Shown here piece after piece: positions 22,130 through 34,469 of a stretch of DNA of 64,000 nucleotides (position 1 is the stretch's first letter; each line of letters opens with the position of its first letter). This DNA comes from Siphonodentalium dalli. Lineage: Eukaryota > Mollusca > Scaphopoda > Gadilida > Siphonodentaliidae. The stretch is taken from positions 18,231,739 through 18,295,738 of the forward strand of contig CP136062.1 in NCBI GenBank assembly GCA_032622095.1, given 5' to 3'. The translations under genes and the position numbers were made by a program. Under the pieces are notes generated by a model that saw only the letters and a list, made by a program, of their open reading frames with translations, was not told the DNA's origin and ran no database searches.

Positions 22130-23740
22130 TGTGATCACAGTGGTCCGTGACACAAGACTTTACATAGTTCTGTATACAGATGTACACCAATATCACATAA
22201 ATTACCATGTTCCACTCGCTTTATACACACATACCCCACCCATTACCATACAGCCACACTTTGGTATACCCATACACCCAACACATGGCAATATAGCCAT
22301 GAGTATAACCATGCAGGCACTCCAAGTATACTCCTACACCTCACCCATGACCATATGGTCAGACCTGTCTACCTATTTACTACATTCATGAACATACAGA
22401 AACCTCTTGTATGCCCATTTGCCCCACCATTAGTCATAAGTCACTCCATGTATATATATTTGCCACATGCATGGCCATAAAGCCACTCAAGATATACATA
22501 TACACCCCACACATGACCATATACTCACGCCTGGTATACCTGTTCGCAACATTCATGATCATACATCACTTCTTATATACATATTTGCCTCCACATGCAT
22601 GGCCATAAAGCCACTCAAGATATACATATACACCCCACACATGACCATATACTCACGCCTGGTATACCTGTTCGCAACATTCATGATCATACATCACTTC
22701 TTATATACATATTTGCCTCACCGGTGGTCATACAGTCACTCACTGTATATATATATTTGCGACACACATGTCCATATACCCACTCAAGATATACATATAT
22801 ACCCAACTCAAAACCATAGAGTCACTCTAGGTATATATAGTATAAATATAAACCTCACCTACATCCAATGTCACGCACCGCGAACGCGACCATTCATACC
22901 CTCCAGACTTGCATATGTGACCCGCCATATCAAATCCAGTCGTACGTCGGGATTTTGTTTACCCTGAGCCAATGCATTCTCTTATATATGCGAGTCGACC
23001 ATACGTCGCCTCGCATATATAAGAGAATTCATTGGCCTAACAATTTTTTATCATTTTTTTTAATAAATGTTTCTTACATTTTTAGGACATAAATAAAAAA
23101 CATCCATTACCCTGCAGGGAGCCCCATGCATATATAGAAGCATATAGAAGAGTGGCGTCTGCTCATGTTTGTCTGGGGCTCTGTATGGGTAAAATTATAA
23201 AATTGTTAAAAAATACAAGAAAAAATTATTAAAATTGTAAACATTTGTTAGGCCAATGCATTCTCTTATATATGCGAGGCGACTTATGGTCGACTCGCAT
23301 ATATAAGAGAATGCATTGGCACAGGGTAAAAAAAATCCCGACTTACGACTGGATTTGATATGGCGGGTCACATATACACCTCACCATGACAATGCAGCCT
23401 CTCGCTGTATACTCATAAACCACATTCGTTATCATACAGTCACTCCTTGTATACCAATTCACCTCACCATTAATTTTGCCATACTGGTACTCCCTATATA
23501 CATATTGGCCATACCATGGCCATATATCCACTCAAGATATACATATACACCTCGCCCATGACCATAGAGTCACTCTGGTGTGTATATATACCTCATCAAT
23601 GGACATTACATTCATTCTAGATATACCAATACCCCGCACACACGGCCATTCGTACACTCCAGACTTGCAAATACAGCTCAACATGACAATTCAGCCATTC
23701 GCTGTCTACTTATACAACCCATCCACTTGAACGTGGGGTC
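22130..23740 (-). repeat. Minisatellite related to the palindrome arms
   Basis: Units of the same GTATAC / CACCTCACCCATGACCATA family as 13585-14850, in the same orientation. A local ~133-bp tandem duplication occurs (about 22465-22597 versus 22593-22725). The array is interrupted by the TIR element at 22917-23371. Together with the arm-like block at 25405-26095 it appears to be the right half of an older foldback copy. Confidence 0.7.
22917..23371. mobile_element. TIR element carrying the double-hairpin cassette
   Basis: Termini GTGACCCGCCATATCAAATC and its complement, with ATAT on both outer sides (22913-22916, 23372-23375), a possible 4-bp duplication. ~50-bp TIRs end at a CCCTG/CAGGG boundary. 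Inside are two opposed hairpins (arm start GCCAATGCATTCTCTTATAT) like those of the TTAA MITEs, with an AT-rich spacer. It is inserted in the minisatellite. Confidence 0.8.
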
Positions 23741-23845
23741 TGACAAAACAATCCGTACGTTATATTGCCCAGTAGCCTAAATAACACTATTTTAGTAGAT
23801 GTGGGAGGGTGAATATATCTGTTTTGCAATACTATGGTTCTTTAA

Positions 23846-24175
23846 CCCTTTACCCAACAAACCGGCCAAAACCGGCCAAATAAAGCTTCAACAGCCTAAA
23901 ATATCTTCGGTCTGTCTCAATAGAAACATACAAATATGGATATCATTGGAACCGGCTAATTGACCACATTGTGATAGTTACAGTTATGCCCTGTGCCAAT
24001 GCATTCTCTTATATATGCGAGTCGACCATAGGTCGCCTCGCATATATAAGAGAATGCATTGGCCTAAAAAAATGTGTTAAGCCAATGCATTCTCTTATAT
24101 ATGCGAGGCGACCTATGGTCGACTCGCATATATAAGAGAATGCATTGGCACAGGGCCCTTCTGTTGGGTAAAGGG
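23846..24175 (+). mobile_element. TTAA-flanked double-hairpin MITE, copy 1
   Basis: Termini CCCTTTACCCAACA / TGTTGGGTAAAGGG bordered by TTAA on both sides (23842-23845, 24176-24179), as for piggyBac-type transposition. The left subterminal block has tandem CCGGCCAAAA motifs. Two 69-nt hairpins lie at 23995-24063 and 24081-24149, exact reverse complements in layout, with only a 17-nt spacer in this copy. Confidence 0.9.
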
Positions 24176-24179
24176 TTAA

Positions 24180-24892
24180 TTTGCCTTAGATTAGACCGAG
24201 GTTTCAAGTCCATATATAACATCATGGTCAATAAGTTATGAGGGATTAATTTATAATTAACTGGAGAAATATATAGCAAAATAAATATTATGATAACATA
24301 TAAACCTTATATTGTTAATATATAATGAATATGATATCAGTTGTCCTGAGATAAATAGATGCACTCCGCTCTTCAATAATGACCATATTTATGCAGATCG
24401 ATGCATATCATAAGTGTTCAACTGATAATGCTATCACTGATCTGAAGCCATATATAATCAAGACGTTTTCAATAACAGCATAGAACAGGGAAGAATACTC
24501 CGTCTAAATATCCACTCATTTGACCATCAAAATAGGGGTGGTCAAATACATGCATATGTACAAAATATTGTCTTCACACCCACAGGTCTTAACGAATGAT
24601 AAACTTAACCCGAAACTAGTAGACCCTTTTCGCAAGGGATTATCTGTTGCCGGTGTTCTCTGATCCTCCCCGCTTTGCTATCTTATTATAGAAAACATGC
24701 ATATTCCCTTCCACTTTCAATTGTATAAAACACAAGATAGAACAATCACATTCGCAGGTAACACATATCTTATGAGAACAATTGTTACTATCGCTCGAGA
24801 TCATCAAAGATGTTCCATTCAAGTGAGTCAGATCTTAGAATAAGAATGTTAGTTGCAAATTAGATAAGTCAAATGTTTGTCAAGCTACACGG
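24180..24892. other. Stretch without a recognised gene
   Basis: AT-rich sequence between two TTAA MITEs. No tandem, inverted or coding signal stands out. Confidence 0.5.
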
Positions 24893-24896
24893 TTAA

Positions 24897-25287
24897 CCCT
24901 TTACCCAACAGAAGGGTCCTGTGCCAATGCATTCTCTTATATATGCGAGTCGACCATAGGTCGCCTCGCATATATAAGAGAATGCATTGGCTTAACACAT
25001 TACAAATTATAAAATTGTTAAAGAATGTAAGAAAAAATGGTAAAAAGTGTTAAAAAAAGATTTTTTTAGGCCAATGCATTCTCTTATATATGCGAGGCGA
25101 CCTATGGTCGACTCGCATATATAAGAGAATGCATTGGCACAGGGCACAACTGTAACTATCACAATGTGGTCAAGGAGCCGGTTCCAATGATATCCATATT
25201 TGTATGGTTTTATTGAGACAGACCGAAGATATTTTAGGCTGTTGAAGCTTTATTTGGCCGGTTTTGGCCGGTTTGTTGGGTAAAGGG
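24897..25287 (-). mobile_element. TTAA-flanked double-hairpin MITE, copy 2
   Basis: Opposite orientation to copy 1. Left TTAA at 24893-24896; the right site reads ATAA (25288-25291), a one-base decay. Both 69-nt hairpins are present around an AT-rich spacer, followed by the GGCCGGTTTTGGCCGG subterminal block. Confidence 0.88.
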
Positions 25288-25404
25288 ATAAGGGGTGAGT
25301 CCGAAATTAGTCGCAGGAAGATACTAATAAGTGGTGGGTCCCTGGTTGGTCGCAATTTTTTTCAGCCCTGTGTACGGACTTTTTTTTTTGGCAGACCCCC
25401 CTGA

Positions 25405-26095
25405 CTGCATCCATTAAAATGAACTAATAATGCCTCATAAGGTACCAGGACAACTATAATAGAACATTCAGTTCATTAAGTAGCATGTTTAATAACCAAG
25501 TGAGTCACAATTTGCTACCTTTTCGGAACAGCAGAAAATAATGTTCAAAACATATGTGACAAATCAACATTTTACCAAATTTGTTTGCCATTTTGCAAGC
25601 CATCTTGAGTAATTTTGTCTAAACTACCTCAGTCTGACACATTTAACACATATCAAAACAACAGACACCCTTGATACCAAAGAGAGATCCATTTTACTTA
25701 AAAAAATGGTTCAAACCTTTTTTTTTTTTTTTTTTCCGATTTTGATGTAAAAAAATCAGAATAATTCTGATAATTTCAGTGGTTAAAATAACAAAAATTA
25801 ATCAAGGTGCATCAGAAATGTTAGTATTAAATGTATATAAGATAGAATAGTCAATTGTGTGTTCATGTTGCATGCCACTTTTGAGCCAAAGTGACAATTT
25901 TGGTACCATTGAGTTGGATATACATAACAAATAGAATGCATCACTTTAATTGCACAGTTCTTCCAATTTATTGATGAAATATGACTAGAATCCCAATGGT
26001 GATATTTTGTGATATGTTATACCGTGTCCTGAAAAATCGAATTTTTGAGTGATCGGAAATGGTCGGAACCACAGGAATGACATATTGCATTACCC
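25405..26095 (-). repeat. Diverged copy of a palindrome arm
   Basis: Aligns by eye, with many substitutions, to the reverse complement of about 12400-11900 and to 14890-15300: AAGCCATCTTGAG.AATTT, GACACATTTAA, CATTTTACTTAAAA, GGTGCATCAGA.ATGTTAGTAT. It retains the segment missing from the right arm of the 11-16 kb palindrome (GTGAGTCACAATTT.CTACCTT). Truncated on the right by the TTAA MITE at 26110. Confidence 0.75.
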
Positions 26096-26109
26096 CAAAG
26101 GTCAGTTAA

Positions 26110-26501
26110 CCCTTTACCCAACAAACCGGCCAAAACCGGCCAAATAAAGCTTCAACAGCCTAAAATATCTTCGGTCTGTCTCAATAGAACCATACAAATA
26201 TGGATATCATTGGAACCGGCTCCTTGACCACATTGTGATAGTTACAGTTAGCCCTGTGCCAATGCATTCTCTTATATATGCGAGTCGACCATAGGTCGCC
26301 TCGCATATATAAGAGAATGCATTGGCCTAAAAAAAAATCTTTTTTTAACACTTTTTACCATTTTTTCTTACATTCTTTAACAATTTTATAATTTTTAATG
26401 TGTTAAGCCAATGCATTCTCTTATATATGCGAGGCGACCTATGGTCGACTCGCATATATAAGAGAATGCATTGGCACAGGGCCATTATGTTGGGTAAAGG
26501 G
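26110..26501 (+). mobile_element. TTAA-flanked double-hairpin MITE, copy 3
   Basis: Complete copy with perfect TTAA at 26106-26109 and 26502-26505, termini CCCTTTACCCAACA, GGCCAAAACCGGCC subterminal block and both hairpins. Confidence 0.92.
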
Positions 26502-26505
26502 TTAA

Positions 26506-27446
26506 CATGCAAAATACAAAATAAAGTCACAATTCTCAACCAGTTCCAGACAGCAGAAACTTATCTTAAAGATATTAGTAAGGAACGTAAAAAATCTAAT
26601 TCCGGCCGCCATTTTTGCGGCCATCTTGGACGGGGAGTTCCAATTTTGGCACAAAAAGGTGGCGTTATGTCAGCTTCACAAACATGCATACTTGTGTATA
26701 CATATGACAAAATTATTTCACTATAATTGCATCCAACTGACTTAACGGAAATGGCAGCCATCTTGGACGCCATCTTGACTATTTTATTAATTAGCAACAT
26801 TGGCGATTGTTATTTCACAGGATGAATATATTAACATAGATACATACCATTGTGTGCATTAATAAATTAACAATTATTCCAATAATTTGTATTCTTGTGA
26901 ACTTTGTGAAGAACGTGCAGCGATTTCACAGTACTGTCTTTTTCCACTGGGAATTATATTGATACGGATACATATGTAGTTCACCCACGTACATGAACAT
27001 TTACTCCCAAAAAACAGTGACTGTCCGTAATTCATCCGAAATCAACTGCAATCTGTCTTCCGTCGACCCAATATTCTTTGCCGATCGAGCTAATTACGTA
27101 TGGCGTAATTTACGCCACCTTGACTTATTGGCCGCGTTTTCTACTTATTGGCCGACTTTTTGTTACCAGAATATTTTTACCAAAGTTGCGGGGGGGGCGT
27201 GTCACCGCATTCGTGAGTATATAGAACTCATTTCGTCAATGTTGCAATGTTTCTCCCGCCGCAGCATACATGTAAGTTGCGTGGATGTGTGTGCCCACTT
27301 ATACTACATGTATATTGTTCAACCCAATAGCAAAATATTCTGCAAAGATATAATTTGTATTAATGTATGCGTGAGAAAACGGAAATGACATTGACGAAAT
27401 TAGTTTCCCCACACAGAAGAATGTCAATTGCAACAATTTCGTGTTG
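26506..27446. other. Stretch without a recognised gene
   Basis: Contains CGGCCATCTTGGA-type motifs near 26600-26780 that echo the palindrome arms. A 131-codon open frame at 26993-27388 shows no recognisable domain and is not called as a gene. Confidence 0.45.
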
Positions 27447-27614
27447 TGGCTAAGACAGTCGCGCTTGCGCTATATAATTAAGCAATCAACAGACAACCTG
27501 ATAATTCGAGCGTCGGTACAACTCGCACCCACGTTGCAGTTGTCTGTTGTGCAATGCTCGAATGAGGGTTCGTTGATTTCTTGGTTAGACAACACAAGCG
27601 CAGTGTCTTAGCCA
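27447..27614. mobile_element. Small TIR element (MITE)
   Basis: 168 bp with imperfect ~25-bp termini TGGCTAAGACAGTCGCGCTT / complement of CGCAGTGTCTTAGCCA. The inner parts are also partly inverted (AACAGACAACC, AATTCGAGC / GCTCGAAT). No clear target duplication. Confidence 0.6.
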
Positions 27615-27854
27615 TTAAGTGCCACCAAAAGAAAAAAAGAACAATGTCTTGTGTTATACGCCAGTTTTCAATAACATGAAGAAATCATAAATACTTTCCT
27701 GAATGAACGTGCATTTATCACAAAGTGCCCAGAGGCACACAGTTTAGCGCCATAAAAGCATTGATAATTATGTCAGTAAATTGTAAGCCGACGGAATTGT
27801 CGTGGGATTTAGAAATCCGAGTCGTGGACTAAACCGATAAATTAATGAATGACC

Positions 27855-27992
27855 GAAGGTCTCAACTCAACCTGCAGCACTTTGCCAAAATGCGATCAAA
27901 CCTTACTTATCACCAAAACGACACGTCAACTCAACCCGCAGCTCTTTGCCAAGGTGCGATCAAACCTTAATTATCACCAAAACAACACGTCA
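27855..27992. repeat. Two-copy ~66-bp tandem duplication
   Basis: TTTGCCAA..TGCGATCAAACC and ATCACCAAAAC.ACACGTCA occur twice in a row with few differences. Confidence 0.7.
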
Positions 27993-28129
27993 GCATGGGA
28001 TATATATCTTCATTTCCATACTTTCCATATTTTCAGGTACGACCAATCAAAGACATACGTTGTTTCTTACTGGAGGCGGAACACATATCTGTATATAACA
28101 ATGGCGGATACTTTCTACAGACGTTAAAG

Positions 28130-28485
28130 ATCAATCTCTACCAGAGCGCACAAGTCATGATTCCTTTCTGACTCTGTTCGAGTTGTGACAATGACGTACA
28201 CGTGCGTTTATACGTTTGTGTTGATAACATGATCGGAGAACCGAATCACACTGTTTCGAAATATAGTTCTTCGGTTTTAGTGGGACTTTTCAAACATAAG
28301 GTCCAAAATTTATACAAAATCTGTTCGATATGTTGTGTGCTTAACAATGGCAGCATGTTGCTCTGTTCGCTTAGTATATATTTTAATATCGATTAAGTCC
28401 ACCAAGTGTGGGTGAAATGTCGCCGGTAGCTGCGGTCTTAACGAGTCGTCAAGGCAGGTAAACCCTGCATGGAGTTTGGTTAAAG
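28130..28485. repeat. Dispersed repeat, uninterrupted copy (empty site)
   Basis: Shares long stretches with 29203-29619 (its left part) and 32230-32370 (its right part). The join of the two parts, GTGTGCTTAACAATGGCAGC near 28340, contains the TTAA that is occupied by the composite element at 29620-32229. Confidence 0.8.
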
Positions 28486-29202
28486 GTATGCCTGCAATAT
28501 AATTGCATTTGAACGGCTGTTGAACCCCGAGACTATGACTGAATTATCAGTGTTGTTTAATTTCACGCCAGATTTACTACTATTACGCTGGAAGGAACAT
28601 TATATAGTATCACTGGTATTACAGTAAATATAACGATTTCATGGAAGCTTTAACTTAATTGTGCCCTTATGGCAATTATCAGATAGTGGTATAATTAAGG
28701 TCTTATTTACATATAAAGGCCTCGTTATGGCTGCTGGCCTTTTGCCAACAGCCTTAATGATATAAGCATAGTACAATGTTATATACATGGTCAGTCTTAG
28801 ATTTGTCCGTCAGTTTGTTACTTGGTGCTTTGTGTGTTATTCGATGCTTGTATATCTCTCTATGATACTACTTGTATATTAAATATAATCAAAACGTTTA
28901 CTCAAGAAAACTCGTGTTTCTCTCCAACGTGAACTGTAGCCACAACGTGAAGTGAAGGATAGTGCCACAATGCAGTAGGAGGACGTCAACATACACTAGG
29001 TAACGTTATCGTAGCATTGACATCCAAATGTTAAAGTTTCCTCCTGCGTTGAAACCATGATCAGCCGGGTATTCATCACGTGACCAACCCTTCCTTACTT
29101 AATGATCTTCGGTCTCATATGTTGATGTCCATTGATCTCTTCTGAAACAGATATACTCATATTGTCAATGGATCTCCTGACAGATTAAAATGTGCATATA
29201 TA
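28486..29202. other. Stretch without a recognised gene
   Basis: AT-rich, no domain-bearing ORF or repeat found. It includes a small inverted motif GGCTGCTGGCC...GGCCTTTTGCCAACAGCC near 28730. Confidence 0.45.
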
Positions 29203-29619
29203 GCAATCTCTACCAGGGCGCACCAGTCATGCTTCCTTTCTGACTCTGTAACCGATTGGGTACTAGTCTGTGTTTTTGTATTTAGCATGGGATTTTCCAC
29301 CAAAAATGGCGAAAACCGATCGCTCCAATGTCAAATTTTCTATATGCTTTGTGAACAATTCCCACACTAAAACATAATGACAGTATGGAAAATCAGAGCG
29401 GAAGTTTTGTTGACGATTTTCGCAAGCTACCCGTCAAAATTGCAACAAATTAGAACTCTCTTGACAATGTCGTACAGGTGCATTTATACTATTGTTTTGA
29501 TAACATAATCGGAGAACCAAATCACACCGTTTCGAAATATAGTTCTTCCGTTTTAGTGGGACTTTTCAAACATAAGGTCCAACATTTATACAAATATTTT
29601 TCGATATTTTGAGTGCTTA

Positions 29620-30268
29620 GGTAGCAGTACACGATTTCACGGGTTGTAGGGGGTCTGAAAAATAGAAATATAAGTATCTGGGGGGCATAACGCCCAGTGT
29701 AGCCTGTGTTAACTGTGTCATTACTGGTTTGAAGGTTTATTTATTTTACAAAACTGGGAAAGTTCTCAAAAAAGTGAAAAATTTGGATACGCAACAGGGT
29801 TTTCGTATTCAGTGAAGGCCAACTCTGTGTTATTGATTACAGGGAAATAGCCCGATTTCTCTCCCCTGAATTCTGTCATCTGGGCTCGCAAGACTTTTTT
29901 TTTCAAATTGATACGATAACTTGTTTTCTATTTCAAATATTTCTCAGCTCTAGCATAGCTCTATCAGGTGGAAGAATCTTATTTACTGACATTCGCTCTA
30001 TCATGGTCTGTTTTTGGGTTGAAAATGGCCAATTTGAGTAAAAAAATGGGTAAAATTGAGCGGTTCGTGTGTTCTAACCAAGGGGCATAACTCAATGACA
30101 AACTGTACGAAGAACCAAAAGTACATTTAAATGATTACACCTAAAATTTCTGCCGAAATTAAAACATGCTTGATGGGATATATGCCAACGATAATGGCTT
30201 AGCATTGATTTGAAGTACAGTACCCCCTCCCAGGTTGGCAAAATTGCTGGAAATCGTGTATTGCTACC
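29620..30268. mobile_element. 649-bp TTAA-type element, copy A
   Basis: Termini GGTAGCAGTACACGATTTC and complement of GAAATCGTGTATTGCTACC. The right side is followed by TTAA (30269-30272); the left flank is TTA. Near-identical in sequence and exactly equal in length to 31581-32229. No ORF with a domain, so non-autonomous. Confidence 0.85.
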
Positions 30269-30272
30269 TTAA

Positions 30273-31576
30273 AGAGACATATCAAATTGGATAAATTAGT
30301 GAAAATCTACTGAAACATTTTATCTTTCCTATCTTCGTGTCTGAGTTACTATTCACAGTTTCTATTTATGACTGTTCTCGGAATTAGGTGCATTTGCTTG
30401 TAGAGTATTTGTATCTGAGGCTGTAAACTTTGATAGTATGGATTCCAGCTTGACAAGTCACTGAATGATCACACCGACAGGGCAAAAAACAAATTCAACG
30501 TATGTCTGCTATCGATAAAAAAAAACATTCCGGTTCACATTTGGGGGGGGGGGTGGTTATGTGATTATATATGCATCAGTTACTCTGTACGATTCGTTTC
30601 GAGTGGTGCGGTTTTGTGTAATTACATAAAATTGACATTAATTTAATGAAACGTGTTGCCACGCAAACATTTCAACAATGGATTTCCTTGGATACCTGGT
30701 GCGAAAAGCCATATTAATGTTGGTTATTTAGTTTTGGTCGTGTTTCCGAATGACCGAGTAATGTCAATATGTATATTGGAGAGGGGGTAAAGTCAGCTAC
30801 TGAGTTATCACGAACAGCGCGTGAGCACCAGCACAATAAAAATGGTATATAAGATTCCATAAATAATTAAATAGTGTGATTTCAACTTGACAATTAAGTC
30901 ATTGAATGTACACCGACTGGCCAAATAAACATGGTTCACATTTTGGAGGAGGGGTGATTATATATGCATTAGTTATTCCCTACGATTTGTTTGGAGTTTT
31001 GTTGCGTTCTTACATGTTTATGGCTGACCACATAAAAGTGATTTGCATGTAACGAAATGTGTTGCTAAGGGAACATCCCAACAATGGAACTCCTCGGATA
31101 CCACCTACGAATATGCGTATTGATTGATATTGGTCATTCGGTCTTGGTCGTGTTTCCTAATAACCAAATACATTGTCTCTTAACATATTCGGGGGGGGGG
31201 GGGGGTGACAAGAACATTGTCTTAACATATGCGGGGGAGGATGGGGGGGCTGGCTAGTAAATAACCACAGTGCATATGCTCTGGTCAGCAGAATACAGAT
31301 GTAATATGTCTGTTCAGACTGCCTTTTTGACTGGGATGTTTAGTTTTAAGGTGGTGGGCATGATGTCACATTTATAATTTAACTTTTTTTTTTTCGCTAT
31401 AACCAATAATTTGGGTGAATTTGGTTCATTTGTATTGAAACCACACTACTTATATTGACCTTATTTCCCATTCGCACTGAAGAAACACCATATGTGTTAT
31501 ATATCAAAGTTATCGGTGTACGTCAGAGACTTAACTTTACATTTGCGCGTTGAAGGGGGATAACTCTATTTTTCCT
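30273..31576. repeat. Interior of the composite unit, with an internal duplication
   Basis: 1.3 kb of non-coding DNA between copies A and B. Positions 30449-30755 and 30881-31165 are diverged direct copies of each other (CTTGACAA, CCGGTTCACATTT or TGGTTCACATTTTGG, GGTCGTGTTTCC). G-homopolymer tracts occur at 30543, 31190 and 31235. Confidence 0.65.
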
Positions 31577-31580
31577 TTAA

Positions 31581-32229
31581 GGTAGCAGTACACGATTTCA
31601 CGGGTTGTAGGGGGTCTGAAAAATAGAAATATAAGTATCTGGGGGGCATAACGACCAGTGTAGCCTGTGTTAACTGTGTCATTACTGGTTTGAAGGTTTA
31701 TTTATTTTACAAAACTGGGAAAGTTCTCAAAAAAGTGAAATATTTGGATACGTAACAGGGTTTTCGTATTCAGTGAAGGCCAACTCTGTGTTATTGATTA
31801 CAGGAAAATAGCCCGATTTCTCTCCCCTGAATTCTGTCATCTGGGCTCGCAAGACTTTTTTTTCAAATTGATACGATAACTTGTTTTCTATTTCAAATAT
31901 TTCTCAGCTCTAGCATAGCTCTATCAGGTGGAAGAATCTTATTTACTGACATTCGCTCTATCATGGTCTGTTTTTGGGTTGAAAATGGCCAATTTGAGTA
32001 AAAAAAATGGGTAAAATTGAGCAGTTCGTGTGTGCTAACCAAGGGGCATAACTCAATGACAAACTGTACGAAGAACCAAAAGTACATTTAAATGATTACA
32101 CCTAAAATTTCTGTCGAAATTAAAACATGCTTGATGGGATATATGCCAACGATAATGGCTTAGCATTGATTTGAAGTACAGTACCCCCTCCCAGGTTGGC
32201 AAAATTGCTGGAAATCGTGTATTGCTACC
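31581..32229. mobile_element. 649-bp TTAA-type element, copy B
   Basis: Same termini and length as copy A, with perfect TTAA on both sides (31577-31580, 32230-32233). The right flank continues as the right half of the host repeat seen at 28340-28470. Confidence 0.88.
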
Positions 32230-32625
32230 TTAACAATGGCAGCATGTTGCTTAGTATATATTTTAATATCGCGGAAGTCCACCAAATGTGGGTGAAATGT
32301 CGCCGGTCGCAGCGGTCTTACCGAGTCACCAAGGGAGGTAAACCCTGCATGGAGTTTGCATATATAGTTGCGATCCGCTTGTCAACATTTAGTCATTTGC
32401 AGCCCCCAGTAACATTCGAAGATAGAAAGTGTGTCTTTTGCTGTGACGATGTCGTAGAAGCCGAACAAGAGGCAAACTAATAATTCGCTTCTTCCGTGCT
32501 CGTGATGAGCAAACAACAGTTAGGTAACCATTAATATGATACATGATCCCGAGCCTCCGTGTGCATCTTAGAATATTACGTAATTGTGTTTTGTATATTT
32601 TATTATCACATGTTTTGTATATATA

Positions 32626-32974
32626 GCCCAGACAGTGAGTGGATTAGGGTCAAAATTTAGCAAAATCGTGACAGACCTGATTAAAGCATTAAACTGTGCC
32701 GATATGTAAAATGGGATATGGGAAACAATTTTGGAGGGGTGTGCCCGGGCTGCGGGTCATGGTTCGTGAGAATTTATGGTTTCCATGTTAGCGGCATAAA
32801 ATATTTGGGGAAAAGTGAAAAAATGCTGCGGTTTGGAAACAATTAGACTTATGTTTGAATATCTGGTAGTTCGGCACACCACACCCCCCCCCCCTCCGCC
32901 AAAAAGATTAACAAATGTATCAAATTTCATGCTATAATCCGGCCAGTCACGATTGTTTTGTTAATCCACTGGGC
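32626..32974. mobile_element. TA-flanked MITE, ~350 bp
   Basis: Termini GCCCAG...GTGGATTA / TAATCCACTGGGC with TA on both outer sides (32624-32625, 32975-32976). Inward match continues with AAAATCGTGAC / GTCACGATTGTTTT. No ORF. Confidence 0.7.
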
Positions 32975-32979
32975 TAATA

Positions 32980-33455
32980 GTGTTATCAGTTGTATAAGCA
33001 AACTGTTCTTGTCTGGATGTTTCTCGCAAATAAATCGTTATGAAGTCGAGTGTTCCTAATTATAGATGTTCAACTTAAAGTGATGTGAAACACTCCGGTA
33101 GGGTGATCAAATAGAAATAGAGAATAATCTTGCTCAAAGTAGTTATTCTTACAAATATTATATCCAAATTGACAACAAATTGACACCGCCATTCTTATAT
33201 ATTCATTAAAGGCAGTCACTCTTGACGGCGAAATCCTTTTCTTTAGTTTATGGCCTTTAATTGCGTCGCGAATCTAGAAGTAAATATTTTAATTGAGCGT
33301 AGTTCGGACAAGGTTTTCTATGAAGTGGTGTGGTCGATGTGCTGGCAATTTTCGGCGATGTTAATAGAATACAACATTTCCCCAGTTGGCATAGTGCCTA
33401 AATACTCATTTATCACTTTCACGCACCAGAAAAAGTCCTTAATATCACTTTAAGA
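32980..33455. other. Stretch without a recognised gene
   Basis: Contains a 67-codon frame (33250-33453) of no recognisable family. No repeat structure. Confidence 0.4.
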
Positions 33456-33950
33456 AATGGATGTTGATTTGCTTGCGTTCCATAGAGTATATATGGATGC
33501 AAGTCGGTTTGATATTTTGTGTGGAACACGAAAGTGTTCCACACATAAAAATGTCACAACCAACTGGCATCCATACTCAATATATAGAACGCAACAAAAT
33601 AAACATAAATTAATTATATTTACACTCAACCGAGTCAAGTGGCAAATTAAAAGCGTTTTAAGCGCCCATTTCCAACGTTATTATCGTGGCTCGGTGCAAG
33701 TTGAGTCTGCTTAACAAATGGACGTTGATTTGGTTGCATTCTGTAGAGTATGGATGCAAGTCGGTCTGACATTTTGTGTGGAACGCTATTTCAAGCGTTC
33801 CACACATAAATATGTCAGAATCCATACGCTATATGGAACGCAACACAATCAACATCCATTACTTATATTTGCACTCAACCGAGTCAACTGGGAGATTAAA
33901 AGAGCATTCCCCACGTTATTCTCATAGTTCGTTGTACGTTACGTCTGCAC
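33456..33950. repeat. Tandem pair of imperfect long hairpins
   Basis: Two direct copies (33456-33714 and 33717-33950). Each is a palindrome of ~65-bp arms meeting at a short loop after TTTTGTGTGGAAC / GTTCCACACATAAA, followed by ACTCAACCGAGTCAA. The second copy keeps the fold but with compensating changes around GGAACGC...GCGTTCC. Confidence 0.75.
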
Positions 33951-33953
33951 ATA

Positions 33954-34066
33954 AATGGAAGCAAGTAGGGGTCAGCGTGCGAGATCATGTGACGTAATAT
34001 CGACCAACCAACGTCCTGCATTCATGTTCCACATCGCGAATGCATGTGGGAGTGTAAATATACAAA
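33954..34066. repeat. ~113-bp dispersed repeat, single copy
   Basis: AATGGAAGCAAGTAGGGGTC through GTGTAAATATACA. Matches the tandem pair at 38284-38510. Confidence 0.75.
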
Positions 34067-34469
34067 CAAGAAATTCAATTAATTGAGGAAAAACACCCAC
34101 TGTCCCGAGTGGTAATGATAATCTATTGGAGGGTCTACTAGTTCGCATGCAAAATAGCATAATAGCATTGGATGTCTCAATGACATCAACAGCTTTAAGA
34201 TGGGAATAACCTACCATATATGGTAGATATTCAACCAGGCTCTGCTTAAGTTTGTTAATTGATGACTGGTGTACATGTACAATACACACAAATATTAATA
34301 ACAATTAACGTTATGATTTTGAAACTATGATAGAATATTGACAGTAAGGTGGTATTAACTACTACGAGTACTATTAGTAACAATAGTACTACTTTTCTAG
34401 CATAATATATGTGTACATAATGCATGGGAAATATTAAAGGACGAAACAATAGTTACAATACAATTATAA

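Noticed and set aside
23995-24149. Recurring peptide frames such as CILLYMRVDHRSPRIYKRMHW
   Set aside because: They are translations of the MITE hairpin stem and occur wherever the hairpin does, on both strands.
24893-24910. TTAACCCTTTACCC resembling telomeric repeats
   Set aside because: It is the terminus of a TTAA MITE, never tandem, and paired with an inverted copy at the other end.
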